Shown piece by piece: positions 18,303-26,778 of a stretch of DNA of 64,000 nt. Each line of letters opens with the position of its first letter. Positions within the stretch are counted from its first letter, which is position 1. The DNA is from an uncultured Flavobacteriaceae bacterium. GTDB lineage: Bacteria > Bacteroidota > Bacteroidia > Flavobacteriales > Flavobacteriaceae. The notes beneath the pieces are model-generated. The model searched no databases. It saw nothing but the letters and a program-made list of their open reading frames with translations, and was not told the DNA's origin. The DNA lies in contig CANLWB010000003.1 in assembly GCA_947494695.1 (NCBI GenBank), positions 472,750-536,749 on the forward strand, read 5' to 3'. The position numbers and the translations under genes were made by a program.

Positions 18303-20774
18303 TTAAAATTTAATCTGCAATGTACTATAAAAATTTCTAGGTGCCGAAGGAATTATTCCCGGTCCTGGATATCCAGTTGCTCTTCTTGTAAAATAACTGT
18401 TATCTAGAACATTATTGATTCCTGTTTCCAACTTAAAGTTCTTATAGCTGTAGGATAGCGATATATCTAAAATATTATATGAGGGTATCTCACCAATAAC
18501 GCCCTCTCTAATTGATCCCGGTGAATCTATTCCGGCGTTAGATGAATCGGTAAATTGTTTTGACAAATAAGAGTACTGAATGTTTCCCAATATGTTTTTA
18601 TAACCAAACCGTAAAGCTGTTTTTAAATTAACATTTGGAATAAACTCTACCTTATTTCCTTTAACTCCATTTTGCTTAGAATTTGTATACTCGGAATCTA
18701 TGTAGGCGAAATTTAAAGCCAATCCTAGTCTATATTTTGAAGTATCATGAAATAAGCTAAGTAAATTCCAATCAACAAAACTTTCAACACCATAAATGAA
18801 AGCATCCCCTACGTTAGTTCTTACCCAATTAGCTCTGTTATCTAAGATATTACCAATCCTACCATTATAATTAATACTGAATACTCCAACATCATACGAA
18901 ATGGCTTTTCTGTATCTTCCTCTTAAACCTATATCCAGAGTAAACCCTTTTTCATCGGTAATATCGGGATCTATAATAAAAGTAGGGCTTACGGAACGAA
19001 TGTCACTAAAAGTTACCGAACGATAGTTTTGTGAGGCATTACCATATACTTCAACGAAATCGTTAGGCTTATAACTCAACCCCATTCCCAATAAAACAAA
19101 GCTACGATCAAATGTTCTGTTATCATCATTTTCTTCAGATGATATTAGATTATTTGCATTGTCGTATGCCTTTACAAAATAGATTCCGTCACTTTCTGTT
19201 TTAATGTGTTCCAGTCTAAATCCAGGCGTTACTGAAAACTTATCCGAAATTCTAAAAATGTTTTCACCGAAAATCGCTAAGTTCTTATTTGGGTATTTAA
19301 AATTCGACACATTGGGATAATCCCCATTAACCGTCTCAACAATTGAAAAATCAGGACTAATCCCTTTACTTCCGGCCCCTTGCTTGCTCGTATTGTTGGC
19401 ATTATAGTACTTGCTTCCTATAAGAAAAACTGATTTTTTACCTAAAAATTTATATTTGGTTAGCAATCTCGCTTCTATACCCCAGTTCTTAAATTCCCCA
19501 ATTAAAACGTCACGATTGTAAAAATATGTTCCGTCGGTATTTGTAACATCATTATCGATAATTGGGTTCTTGTTTAATCCAGTTGGAAAGGGATCCCCTC
19601 TAAATCCAACGGCTTTCCTTGAGGCATCTAATCCGAAGAAATTCAACGTAAAATTTGTTCTTTCCGAAAATTTATGGGCGAACTTCAGGTTATATAATAA
19701 CCAATCTACTTCAAACCAGTTACGTGTTCTATTACTCTGTAGGGGATCTTCATTAAACATCGTATCTGTTAAACCACCTGCCTGCTGAGCCAGATATCGT
19801 AAATATGTAATCTCACCACTTAGAGCTGTTTTATCACTAAACTGATATCCCAGGTGTGCAAATACATTTTTAGACTCGAATTCTGAATTCGGTCTAAAGC
19901 CATCTCCCTTTTTATAATTAAAATAGGTGTAATAGCTCCATTTATTTTTAGTGCCGCTTAAACTGGTAAAGTTTGTATAAAGACCAAAACTCCCCAGTGT
20001 ATTTCTGGTTATAAGTTCTAAAGATTTGTTAGGGTTTGGGGATTTCATTTTAAAATTAACCAGTCCTCCAAACTGTGTTCCGTATTGTAACGATGCAGCC
20101 CCCCTAATCACCTGAATTTCTGATAACCCTTCGGATGCAGGCGTATAATAACTTTCAGGATATCCTAAAACGTCGGCACTAATATCATATCCGTTTTGCC
20201 GGGTATTGAAATTAGCTGTTCGGTTAGGGTCTAATCCCCTTCCTCCTATATTTAATTGCAAACCAGCATCGTCGTTTTGATAAATATTCAATCCGGCTAC
20301 CTGGCTGTAAATTTGACGCGCATTATTTGATGCCAGATTCGCTGTAGACTCGTCTACCAAAATCACCTCTGTTTTCTTACCGGCATAAATTGAGGTTTCT
20401 TCAACATCGCTAAGTCGCCTTAACTCGAAAACACGACGTCTGTTGGCACTAATTATAACTTCTGATAATTCTGTTGTTAAATCTTTTAATACAACATTTA
20501 AATGTTGCGTAATCTCTGTATTAACATTTAACTCTTTAATTTCATATTCTGACGAAAAAAACACCAAAGTGATATCCTTTTTTAAAGTTTGAAATTCAAA
20601 TGCTCCAATTGCATTTGTTGTTGTTAATAATCCAGAGTCCTTATCATAAATTTCAACACCTGCTACAGGTTTGTCATTTTTAGAAAACACAACAACACCT
20701 TTAACCTGCTGTTGTGCGTATAGAGATACACTAAAAATAAGTGCGATAATAAGCTTACAATCCTTTAATTTCAT
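18303..20774 (-). CDS. FecA-like TonB-dependent receptor
   Basis: Outer-membrane receptor for an iron chelate or similar ligand, about 823 aa. The chosen start (MKLKDCKLIIALIFSVSLYAQ) gives a proper signal peptide; an upstream in-frame ATG at 20837 would add 21 polar residues and deepen the overlap with the preceding gene. Then follow a CarboxypepD_reg-like domain (VKGVVVFSKNDKPVAGVEIYD), a plug (IYSQVAGLNIY to VIRGAASLQYGTQFGGLVNF) and a 22-strand barrel ending FYSTLQIKF. Plug wording is closest to the FecA (ferric citrate) subgroup. No sigma/anti-sigma regulator is adjacent. It overlaps the HTTM gene by 20 bp and is followed by a haem-binding protein, so it belongs to the iron block. Confidence 0.93.
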   Translation of the reverse strand: MKLKDCKLIIALIFSVSLYAQQQVKGVVVFSKNDKPVAGVEIYDKDSGLLTTTNAIGAFEFQTLKKDITLVFFSSEYEIKELNVNTEITQHLNVVLKDLTTELSEVIISANRRRVFELRRLSDVEETSIYAGKKTEVILVDESTANLASNNARQIYSQVAGLNIYQNDDAGLQLNIGGRGLDPNRTANFNTRQNGYDISADVLGYPESYYTPASEGLSEIQVIRGAASLQYGTQFGGLVNFKMKSPNPNKSLELITRNTLGSFGLYTNFTSLSGTKNKWSYYTYFNYKKGDGFRPNSEFESKNVFAHLGYQFSDKTALSGEITYLRYLAQQAGGLTDTMFNEDPLQSNRTRNWFEVDWLLYNLKFAHKFSERTNFTLNFFGLDASRKAVGFRGDPFPTGLNKNPIIDNDVTNTDGTYFYNRDVLIGEFKNWGIEARLLTKYKFLGKKSVFLIGSKYYNANNTSKQGAGSKGISPDFSIVETVNGDYPNVSNFKYPNKNLAIFGENIFRISDKFSVTPGFRLEHIKTESDGIYFVKAYDNANNLISSEENDDNRTFDRSFVLLGMGLSYKPNDFVEVYGNASQNYRSVTFSDIRSVSPTFIIDPDITDEKGFTLDIGLRGRYRKAISYDVGVFSINYNGRIGNILDNRANWVRTNVGDAFIYGVESFVDWNLLSLFHDTSKYRLGLALNFAYIDSEYTNSKQNGVKGNKVEFIPNVNLKTALRFGYKNILGNIQYSYLSKQFTDSSNAGIDSPGSIREGVIGEIPSYNILDISLSYSYKNFKLETGINNVLDNSYFTRRATGYPGPGIIPSAPRNFYSTLQIKF

Positions 20775-22119
20775 CTTTAAAAGGTAATATCCAATATTTT
20801 GGTTTAAACGATTCTTTTTCACGATACAAATCGACATTTTTATCTATATAAGGTTGACTTAATCTACCATTTAATGCGACATAACTTTCAACAAAAACCT
20901 GAACATTTTTATGTCCCTGCGATGTAAAATGATCTCCCAGGTAATGCGCATATTCTAATATAAAGTCCGGTTGAAAGCTCATTTGCTTTTCTTGAAATGG
21001 GGTTAAAAAATCTTTATTATCAACGTAGAAAAAATCACCTGTTTCTCCATTAACAATCCTGAATGTTGACATTCCCATTTTTTCTATGAGCATAACCCGC
21101 CAGGAAAAACGGAAACCTTCTTCGGTCCAGAACAATTCGTTCGGGTACAACAAATATCTAAAAGGGAAAACCAATTGTACGACAAAAAACACTGCTAAAA
21201 ACGCAGTAATAGGTTGTCTAAACGCGTATCTGTAACTTGGACTTAAATTGACAAAAGCACTTGATTTACCGCGCCTGAAAAGGCGTTTCAATATGTTAAT
21301 TATCTTAATATGTAACCTGGCATCAAAGAAAATTAACGTGGCTACTATCATAATAAAGGGAAACATTCCTATTGGAAACAGGATTCGCGTAAACACATGA
21401 AATATAAGTACCAAAATGAAGGCAAAAACCCGTGTTTTTCTGTATAACAATAGAAACGGAATGGCTAAATCGTAAATCATACCAGACCAGCTCATCGCAA
21501 AGTGAAACCAGTTTTGATGCATTAGGGCATCGCCTATAAACGGCAGATCATATTTAGACGGTAGCCATATTTTTAAAGGCATGGCGTTAAACAACCAATC
21601 ACTGTTTATCTTAGCCAGACCGGCATAAAAATAAACAATTCCCAGAAGAAGCTTTATACTATCGATAGTCCATTTGGGCACCTTCTCGTACGATTGTTTT
21701 CTTAAAACGTTATCCACAGAAAAATGAGCATTGGCAGGTAGAAAAATCATTAAAAAACTCAATACACTAATAAAGTAATAATGATTTAAATATGTGGTTT
21801 TATCCATCAACTCAATGTAGGTAAAACTTAAAAAGAAGGTTATAATAGCCAGCTTGTATTTAAATCCAAAAGCAACAAACAATGCCGACAAACCACATAT
21901 AATGAAAAGCAAGTAAGTATAGCCATCCATTGGTTTGATCCACTCGAAGCCGTAATAGGAAAAATGAAATTTGGGTTGAATATATAAGGTTTCAATCCAG
22001 CCATGATACCAAAAACGGATCATACCAAAACACATCATTATACCAAATGCCATTCTAAATACAGCCAAAGGAGCCGCATTCGTATTTTTATTTAAATATG
22101 TTTTAATATTGAAATCCAT
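20755..22119 (-). CDS. HTTM domain membrane protein (VKGC-like)
   Basis: Polytopic membrane protein of 454 aa related to vitamin K-dependent gamma-carboxylase (HTTM family). Family hallmarks: APLAVFRMAFGIMMC in the first helix, TYLNHYYF, the FYAGLAKINSDWL segment with Lys, and a later HVFTRILFPIGMFP helix; a soluble tail of about 130 residues ends the protein. I start it at MDFNIKTYL because the longer frame (ATG 22167) would translate through the terminator hairpin at 22129-22160. It overlaps the FecA-like receptor and follows two imelysin-type lipoprotein genes. HTTM proteins are thought to modify or process lipids or proteins; the reaction here is unknown. Confidence 0.82.
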   Translation of the reverse strand: MDFNIKTYLNKNTNAAPLAVFRMAFGIMMCFGMIRFWYHGWIETLYIQPKFHFSYYGFEWIKPMDGYTYLLFIICGLSALFVAFGFKYKLAIITFFLSFTYIELMDKTTYLNHYYFISVLSFLMIFLPANAHFSVDNVLRKQSYEKVPKWTIDSIKLLLGIVYFYAGLAKINSDWLFNAMPLKIWLPSKYDLPFIGDALMHQNWFHFAMSWSGMIYDLAIPFLLLYRKTRVFAFILVLIFHVFTRILFPIGMFPFIMIVATLIFFDARLHIKIINILKRLFRRGKSSAFVNLSPSYRYAFRQPITAFLAVFFVVQLVFPFRYLLYPNELFWTEEGFRFSWRVMLIEKMGMSTFRIVNGETGDFFYVDNKDFLTPFQEKQMSFQPDFILEYAHYLGDHFTSQGHKNVQVFVESYVALNGRLSQPYIDKNVDLYREKESFKPKYWILPFKDEIKGL

Positions 22120-22124
22120 TTGAT

Positions 22125-22160
22125 ATAAAAAAGGTTGTCTACTCATTGGGACAACCTTTT
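22125..22160 (-). terminator. Rho-independent terminator after imelysin gene
   Basis: Perfect 11-bp stem (22129-22139 with 22150-22160, 10-nt loop). On the minus strand it is followed by a T-run (TTTTTTATA). It lies 19 bp beyond the imelysin gene stop and just before the HTTM start, so it should lower rather than abolish downstream expression. Confidence 0.8.
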
Positions 22161-22178
22161 CATTCAATTCTTATCACT

Positions 22179-23282
22179 TTAATCGCCGTCTGCATCGACG
22201 TAATCTATACTAATATTAAATGCCTGAAGCATATCTACTTTTAAAGATACAACAGCCAATTGAAGTGCATCATAAGCTTCGGTCATTTTAGTGTTATCTG
22301 TATTTATCTGCGAACTCAAGTCTTCATTAAGAGCTTGTAATTTTTGACGTGCGTCATTCAATCTATTATTAATGACAGTAACCAAATCATTGCGTTCTAA
22401 ATCCTGTAAATAACTTTTAAAGCTCCCTCCCGTTTGGCTACTGGAATAAGCCTCTCCATTAAACATATCCTGTACGGCATCTAATGCTTCTAATGCCAAG
22501 TCTTTAGAAAACACTTTACTATAAACCCCTTCTACTTTATCTGGTAAAGATGCGGAAGAAAAATTTCCCGCAGGAATTCCAATCTTATTGGCGCGTAATC
22601 CCTTTTCGAAATAAAACACATAATCATTTGTCAATTTATTCAGGGTACTTGTTGCCGTATTACCCGTTTGACTAATAAAAGTATCCTTAAAAGAGCCCGT
22701 CCAATCATTTAAAACAGTTTCTGTTAAAGATTGCATTTGGTCGATTACATCGGAAAGGTAATTTTTATACTTTGCATCTGCATACTTTGCCAAAATAGCG
22801 GCATCATCACTGTCAACACCATATAGTAAGTAATCTACAGCTGGAAAACCTACAGCATCATTGTTATTAATAATCGTTAAATCGTAAGTCCCGGCTGCAA
22901 TATTATTTTCAATATCTGTAATATTAGTTGGGTACACATTCATTTGAAAACCATAAAGTATTTCTTCTGCCTTACCAATATTAAACATTTCCACATATTG
23001 CCATATTTTATAAGCTTCTAACCAGGATGTTCTTAATGCATCCAAATTTGTTTGATCTGGAGTTGCTGTAAACGCATCCTTATCAGATTTTAAAGCTGAA
23101 AGTTTAGTGTTTAAATCCTGAAATGCCGGAATAATAATATTATTGGTAACATTTGTTAATAAGGCTCCTCTATCAAAAGTATCGATGGTACCGGTAGGTC
23201 CACTATCCGATGACGAAGAACTGCACCCTAATATAAAACTGACAACAACTAACGTTAAAAAAATCTTTCTCACTGTAATCAT
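22179..23282 (-). CDS. Imelysin family (M75-like) lipoprotein
   Basis: Periplasmic or outer-membrane lipoprotein of 367 aa from the imelysin/IrpA/EfeO-type family linked to iron uptake. The start used (MITVRKIFLTLVVVSFILGC) gives an ideal lipoprotein signal; an ATG at 23309 adds nine residues and weakens it. Two related helical halves are visible (SWLEAYKIWQYVEMFNIG and the YVFYFEKGLRANKIG region). The family GxHxIE motif is degenerate here (GFPAVDYLLYG), a variant that lacks the His and Glu of classical imelysins. A TATTTTTG -7 box at 23307-23314 and a terminator on either side suggest it is partly an independent unit inside the iron block. Confidence 0.85.
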   Translation of the reverse strand: MITVRKIFLTLVVVSFILGCSSSSSDSGPTGTIDTFDRGALLTNVTNNIIIPAFQDLNTKLSALKSDKDAFTATPDQTNLDALRTSWLEAYKIWQYVEMFNIGKAEEILYGFQMNVYPTNITDIENNIAAGTYDLTIINNNDAVGFPAVDYLLYGVDSDDAAILAKYADAKYKNYLSDVIDQMQSLTETVLNDWTGSFKDTFISQTGNTATSTLNKLTNDYVFYFEKGLRANKIGIPAGNFSSASLPDKVEGVYSKVFSKDLALEALDAVQDMFNGEAYSSSQTGGSFKSYLQDLERNDLVTVINNRLNDARQKLQALNEDLSSQINTDNTKMTEAYDALQLAVVSLKVDMLQAFNISIDYVDADGD

Positions 23283-23318
23283 AATTCTGGTAAAATGTAA
23301 TTTTTGCAAAAATAGTAA

Positions 23319-23354
23319 AAGTAGCTATTGTATCATGTAATACAACAGCTACTT
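23319..23354 (-). terminator. Terminator-like hairpin after DUF4856 gene
   Basis: Stem of 8 bp, one mismatch, then 6 bp around a 6-nt loop (AAGTAGCT/AGCTACTT outer arms). On the minus strand it is followed by TTTTACTATTTTT. It lies about 30 bp past the DUF4856 stop and upstream of the imelysin gene. Confidence 0.7.
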
Positions 23355-23385
23355 AAAATTATATAGCTAACTTTATTCTTTTCTT

Positions 23386-24588
23386 TTAACTTCCAGCTTG
23401 AGCGGTTGTAAAACTAAACCTCGCTGATATAACATCTGACATGGTATCTAAGTCCTGTGATGTCAAATCCCAAAATCCGTTTCCAGATGTTAATGTCGCT
23501 ATAAAAGCGTCCACATCCGATTTCGTAAAATACGGTGCATTCGTTCCGGGTTTTCTCGTAAACTGTAAACTATAGATAAAACCAAAACCTTCAGATAAAT
23601 CATGGAACGCTGAGGCATTATCTGTTCCCAAGGTTGCTTTTCCTTGCTGCAAATAATAAACCGCTCTTATTCCTATAATTTGAGATATCTTTTCTCTTAA
23701 AACTTCCGCTTGCGCGTCTCGAACGTCATAGTTCTTTGCAACAATCGCTGCTCTACCTAATTTAAAGGCATTGTAAACATCATCGGCTATTCCGGCAAAA
23801 TCTGCATCCTCTTCAACTTTTGATAAGTATTTGTTTAAGAAACTATCTGCTCCTAATTGTGGGTTTGTCGCATTATCTGTACCGTATAGATATCCAAATG
23901 CTTCATCCCATTTGTGTTCCATAGTTGTATAATCTTTACCTTCTGCCAGGGTACCAGCATCATTATCTGCTCTGTTTGTTCCTGCATCTAAAACAGAAAT
24001 ACTTAGATAATTGTTAAGCATTTGGTCTACCATTAAAGCTCCAATTAATCCTTTATTAACAGCCTGATTATATTCTAAACCTCTAGCATTAACGTAGCGT
24101 GTAGCACCACCACCACCTTCTTGCAGATTCCCTGCATTTCCAGCGGTTGCAATATTACCCCAATTTGGGAATACCTCATCAACTTGAGCTTTTATCCAGG
24201 CATCAAAATGTGCTTTAATAGCATTAGCATTAGTCGTATTCGCAGAAAAATAATCTGAAGAGGCTGCTGTCTTACTTCGTATACTTTTACTTGACGCATT
24301 TAAATCTGCATCAGAAAAATCGTCGCTTCCTTCTACATGAGCAAACATTCCATCTAACTGCGCTTCTGTTACTGTATTATCTTTTAATGCATCAATTAAC
24401 TCCTGTGCCATTTGAATTCTTGTCGTTTGACCACTAAAGCTTACTGTAGTTTCTCCTCCTCTAGTAAAGGCATAATTGGCTGGAGTCATAACTTCATTAG
24501 GATTCCCTCCGCCATCATCATCACTAGAACAGGATTGAAATAATGATGAGACAACTAAAAGGCTTAACAGTAGATTTTTCGTTTTCAT
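23386..24588 (-). CDS. DUF4856 domain lipoprotein
   Basis: Exported lipoprotein of 400 aa (lipobox SLFQSC, then an acidic SSDDDGGG tether). The mature part matches the DUF4856 pattern: YAFTRGGETTVSFSGQ near the start, YTTMEHKWDEAFGYLYG in the middle, and KNYDVRDAQAEVLREKI later. DUF4856 proteins are helical imelysin relatives that in Flavobacteriaceae accompany iron-uptake genes. It is the first gene of the iron block, preceded by a consensus promoter and two similar dyads, so its expression is probably iron-controlled. Biochemical function is unknown. Confidence 0.85.
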   Translation of the reverse strand: MKTKNLLLSLLVVSSLFQSCSSDDDGGGNPNEVMTPANYAFTRGGETTVSFSGQTTRIQMAQELIDALKDNTVTEAQLDGMFAHVEGSDDFSDADLNASSKSIRSKTAASSDYFSANTTNANAIKAHFDAWIKAQVDEVFPNWGNIATAGNAGNLQEGGGGATRYVNARGLEYNQAVNKGLIGALMVDQMLNNYLSISVLDAGTNRADNDAGTLAEGKDYTTMEHKWDEAFGYLYGTDNATNPQLGADSFLNKYLSKVEEDADFAGIADDVYNAFKLGRAAIVAKNYDVRDAQAEVLREKISQIIGIRAVYYLQQGKATLGTDNASAFHDLSEGFGFIYSLQFTRKPGTNAPYFTKSDVDAFIATLTSGNGFWDLTSQDLDTMSDVISARFSFTTAQAGS

Positions 24589-24604
24589 TGCAGTTTGTAA
24601 TTTT

Positions 24605-24625
24605 TATTTAGACTTGTTATAAATA
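24605..24625. promoter_or_regulatory. Candidate iron-regulator operator, copy 1
   Basis: Dyad TATTTA-N9-TAAATA with a TATTTAGA left arm, located between the predicted transcription start and the DUF4856 ATG. The same TATTTAGA arm recurs in the dyad at 24674-24700. The arms recall DtxR/Fur-type AT-rich operators; the regulator is inferred, not seen. Confidence 0.4.
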
Positions 24626-24642
24626 ATCTTGTTTTACGGATG

Positions 24643-24673
24643 CAAATATAAAACACATAATTACTTCCGCAAA
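24643..24673 (-). promoter_or_regulatory. Promoter of the iron-acquisition block
   Basis: On the minus strand: TTTG, exactly 19-nt spacer, TATATTTG. Both boxes match the Bacteroidota consensus TTTG-N17/19-TAnnTTTG perfectly. The transcription start would fall near 24636, leaving a leader of about 48 nt that contains dyad copy 1; dyad copy 2 abuts the -33 box on its upstream side. Confidence 0.7.
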
Positions 24674-24700
24674 CTTTATTTAGATTAAATTTAAATAAAG
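24674..24700. promoter_or_regulatory. Candidate iron-regulator operator, copy 2
   Basis: Perfect 9-bp inverted repeat CTTTATTTA-N9-TAAATAAAG directly upstream of the -33 box of the DUF4856 promoter. It shares the TATTTAGA half-site with copy 1. The pair brackets the promoter in the way expected for a repressor-controlled gene. Confidence 0.42.
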
Positions 24701-24754
24701 AATTTACAAGGTATTCAAAACATGCATAAACAGTGGTCTTACAAACGATGAAAA

Positions 24755-25618
24755 TTAATGATAAAAGTTGAAAATCTTCGAAGCTTCGTTATATGCACTT
24801 TCAAAACTAAGCGCATTTAAATCGTTATTTTTATTTGAAGTCATATACGATAACAGCTTTTCCGTAGGCATATTTCCTGTGAGTTCATCTTTGGCCATCG
24901 GGCAACCTCCAAAGCCCTGAATGGCTCCATCGAAACGTCTGCACCCCGCTTTAAATGCGGCATCGACTTTTTCAAACCAGGTACTTGGTGTAGTATGCAA
25001 ATGGGCGCCAAACTCTATATCGGGGTATAACGGGATTAAATTTGAGAATACATGCGTAATACTTTCGGCATTAGAGCTTCCTATAGTATCACTTAAGGAT
25101 AAAATTTTCACCCCCATGTTAGATAACTTCTCGGTCCACTCCCCTACTACATCAACATTCCAGGGGTCTCCATACGGATTACCAAAGCCCATAGAGATAT
25201 AAACAACCACTTCCTTACCAGATGCATCTGCTATGTTGAGGATACTGGAGAGGGTTTCAACAGATTCCGCAATGGTTTTATGCGTATTACGCATTTGAAA
25301 GTTCTCGGAAATTGAAAACGGATACCCCAAATAATCAATCGCTTCATGTTTACTCGCATCATCTGCACCTCTCGTATTAGCAATTATGGCCAATAGTTTA
25401 CTCGTTGTTTTAGACAGATCAAGTCTTGACAGTACTTCGGCAGTATCGACCATCTGCGGTATGGCTTTGGGTGATACAAAACTCCCAAAATCAATAGTAT
25501 CAAAACCAACACGAAGTAAAGATTGTATATACTGTACTTTATTCTCTGTTGGAATAAAATCTTTTATACCCTGCATGGCATCACGCGGACATTCAATAAT
25601 CTTTACGTTGTTTTGCAT
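24755..25618 (-). CDS. Hydroxymethylglutaryl-CoA lyase family protein
   Basis: A 287-aa TIM-barrel lyase of the HMGL-like family, expected to cleave HMG-CoA to acetoacetate and acetyl-CoA at the end of leucine breakdown. The catalytic arginine motif appears as ECPRDAMQG (residues 9-17), the divalent-metal HxH as GAHLHTT, and the mobile-loop cysteine in GFGGCPMAKDELTGN, all as in genuine HMG-CoA lyases. Length is slightly short but complete. No other leucine-degradation genes are nearby; the gene stands alone, 166 bp from the DUF4856 gene and divergent from the spondin-domain gene. Confidence 0.88.
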   Translation of the reverse strand: MQNNVKIIECPRDAMQGIKDFIPTENKVQYIQSLLRVGFDTIDFGSFVSPKAIPQMVDTAEVLSRLDLSKTTSKLLAIIANTRGADDASKHEAIDYLGYPFSISENFQMRNTHKTIAESVETLSSILNIADASGKEVVVYISMGFGNPYGDPWNVDVVGEWTEKLSNMGVKILSLSDTIGSSNAESITHVFSNLIPLYPDIEFGAHLHTTPSTWFEKVDAAFKAGCRRFDGAIQGFGGCPMAKDELTGNMPTEKLLSYMTSNKNNDLNALSFESAYNEASKIFNFYH

Positions 25619-25742
25619 TCGTTTTAAAAATAGGTGGATAAAAATACTATTAATTTAGTTACACCCTCTATTATTTTTTAAATAAACTGTAAGTTTTTAA
25701 ATCGTTGAACGACATTACCTTTAACTTCTAAAACCATCAACG

Positions 25743-26675
25743 ATGAAAAGCATTATCCTCCTTCCTGCCCTGCTCTTATCTTTTATAGCATTAGGTCAAA
25801 GCACTGCTAATTATACGATTACTTTTGAAAGTATTTGGGAATCGGTTACCGATAACCCTACAGATGGTCAAAGCACCATAGACCTACCTTCAAATGCGCA
25901 TTGGTCTCCTTTAGTGGGAGCGACGCATCAGACCGCTAATGCCTTTTTATCTCCTGGAGCTGCTGTTACTCCCGGTGTTGAATCGGTTGCCGAAACGGGA
26001 AGTACAACCATCTTTCTTGCTGAAATCAATGCTAATTCAGATGCCGATCAAGCGATTACAGGCGGCGGTCTGAATGCCGCAAAGGGAACCATTACCATAA
26101 ACAGTTTAGATGTTAGCGAAGATTATCCTCTGGTTACCCTAGCATCCATGATTGCCCCCAGTCCGGACTGGCTAATTGCGGTAAACAGTATTAATCTACG
26201 CTCTGGTAATCCTGGTGTTAATAATGGATGGAGAGCTACCTTTACGATAGACCTGTTTCCTTATGATGCAGGTACCGAAGATGGAACCATGTACGATCTG
26301 AGTAATCCCGATACAAATCCACTGGGTGTTATGTCTAGTCGATCTAATATAACGCCTTTTAACGATAGAAAAATAGGGACTTTTACTTTTACTTACAATT
26401 CTTCCACCTTAAGTAGTACTCAAAATGCTATCAACGCCATTAAGATATATCCAAACCCGACAAAAGGCGGAATTACCATTTCAAATATTCGAAATGTAGA
26501 ATTAAGTTCAATAGAAGTTTATAATGTATTGGGTAAGCTGGTTAAGCAGATTGAAGTAAACAATGCACCTGACAGATTAAACGCGAATTTGACACATTTA
26601 AATCGGGGTGTTTACCTGCTAAACCTTAAAGCTAGCGACGGTGCAAACACCACTCAAAAACTAGTAATCAACTAG
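25743..26675 (+). CDS. Spondin-domain protein with T9SS sorting domain
   Basis: Secreted protein of 310 aa. It has a signal peptide ending at ALGQ, then a spondin domain (about 22-215: YTITFESIWES, NAHWSPLVGATH, SPDWLIAVNSINL, TIDLFPYDAGTEDG) and a C-terminal type A T9SS sorting domain beginning IKIYPNPTKG and ending with LNLKASDGANTTQKLVIN. Spondin domains occur in extracellular matrix proteins and in bacterial surface proteins; the binding partner is unknown. The motifs are intact, so export and cell-surface attachment are expected. It precedes another T9SS substrate by 103 bp but that gene has its own promoter. Confidence 0.9.
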   Translation: MKSIILLPALLLSFIALGQSTANYTITFESIWESVTDNPTDGQSTIDLPSNAHWSPLVGATHQTANAFLSPGAAVTPGVESVAETGSTTIFLAEINANSDADQAITGGGLNAAKGTITINSLDVSEDYPLVTLASMIAPSPDWLIAVNSINLRSGNPGVNNGWRATFTIDLFPYDAGTEDGTMYDLSNPDTNPLGVMSSRSNITPFNDRKIGTFTFTYNSSTLSSTQNAINAIKIYPNPTKGGITISNIRNVELSSIEVYNVLGKLVKQIEVNNAPDRLNANLTHLNRGVYLLNLKASDGANTTQKLVIN

Positions 26676-26733
26676 TAACTAAATATATAATTGAAAAACA
26701 ACCGATAAAATTTACGTTTAAACGTTTTTATTA

Positions 26734-26762
26734 TTTGCCATATTCATTTAGATATACATTTG
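26734..26762 (+). promoter_or_regulatory. Promoter of the M43 metalloprotease gene
   Basis: TTTG, 17-nt spacer, TACATTTG: an exact match to the Bacteroidota promoter consensus. The predicted transcription start is about 10 nt before the ATG at 26779, so the mRNA has a very short leader. A perfect 12-bp palindrome ACGTTTAAACGT (26714-26725) sits 8 bp upstream of the -33 box and may bind a regulator. Confidence 0.65.
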
Positions 26763-26778
26763 AGCAATATTAGCCCTA

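Noticed and set aside
20775..20837. N-terminal extension of the FecA-like receptor
   Set aside because: Would add 21 polar residues in front of a perfect signal peptide; the inner ATG is preferred.
22120..22167. N-terminal extension of the HTTM protein
   Set aside because: It would be encoded by the terminator hairpin of the preceding gene.
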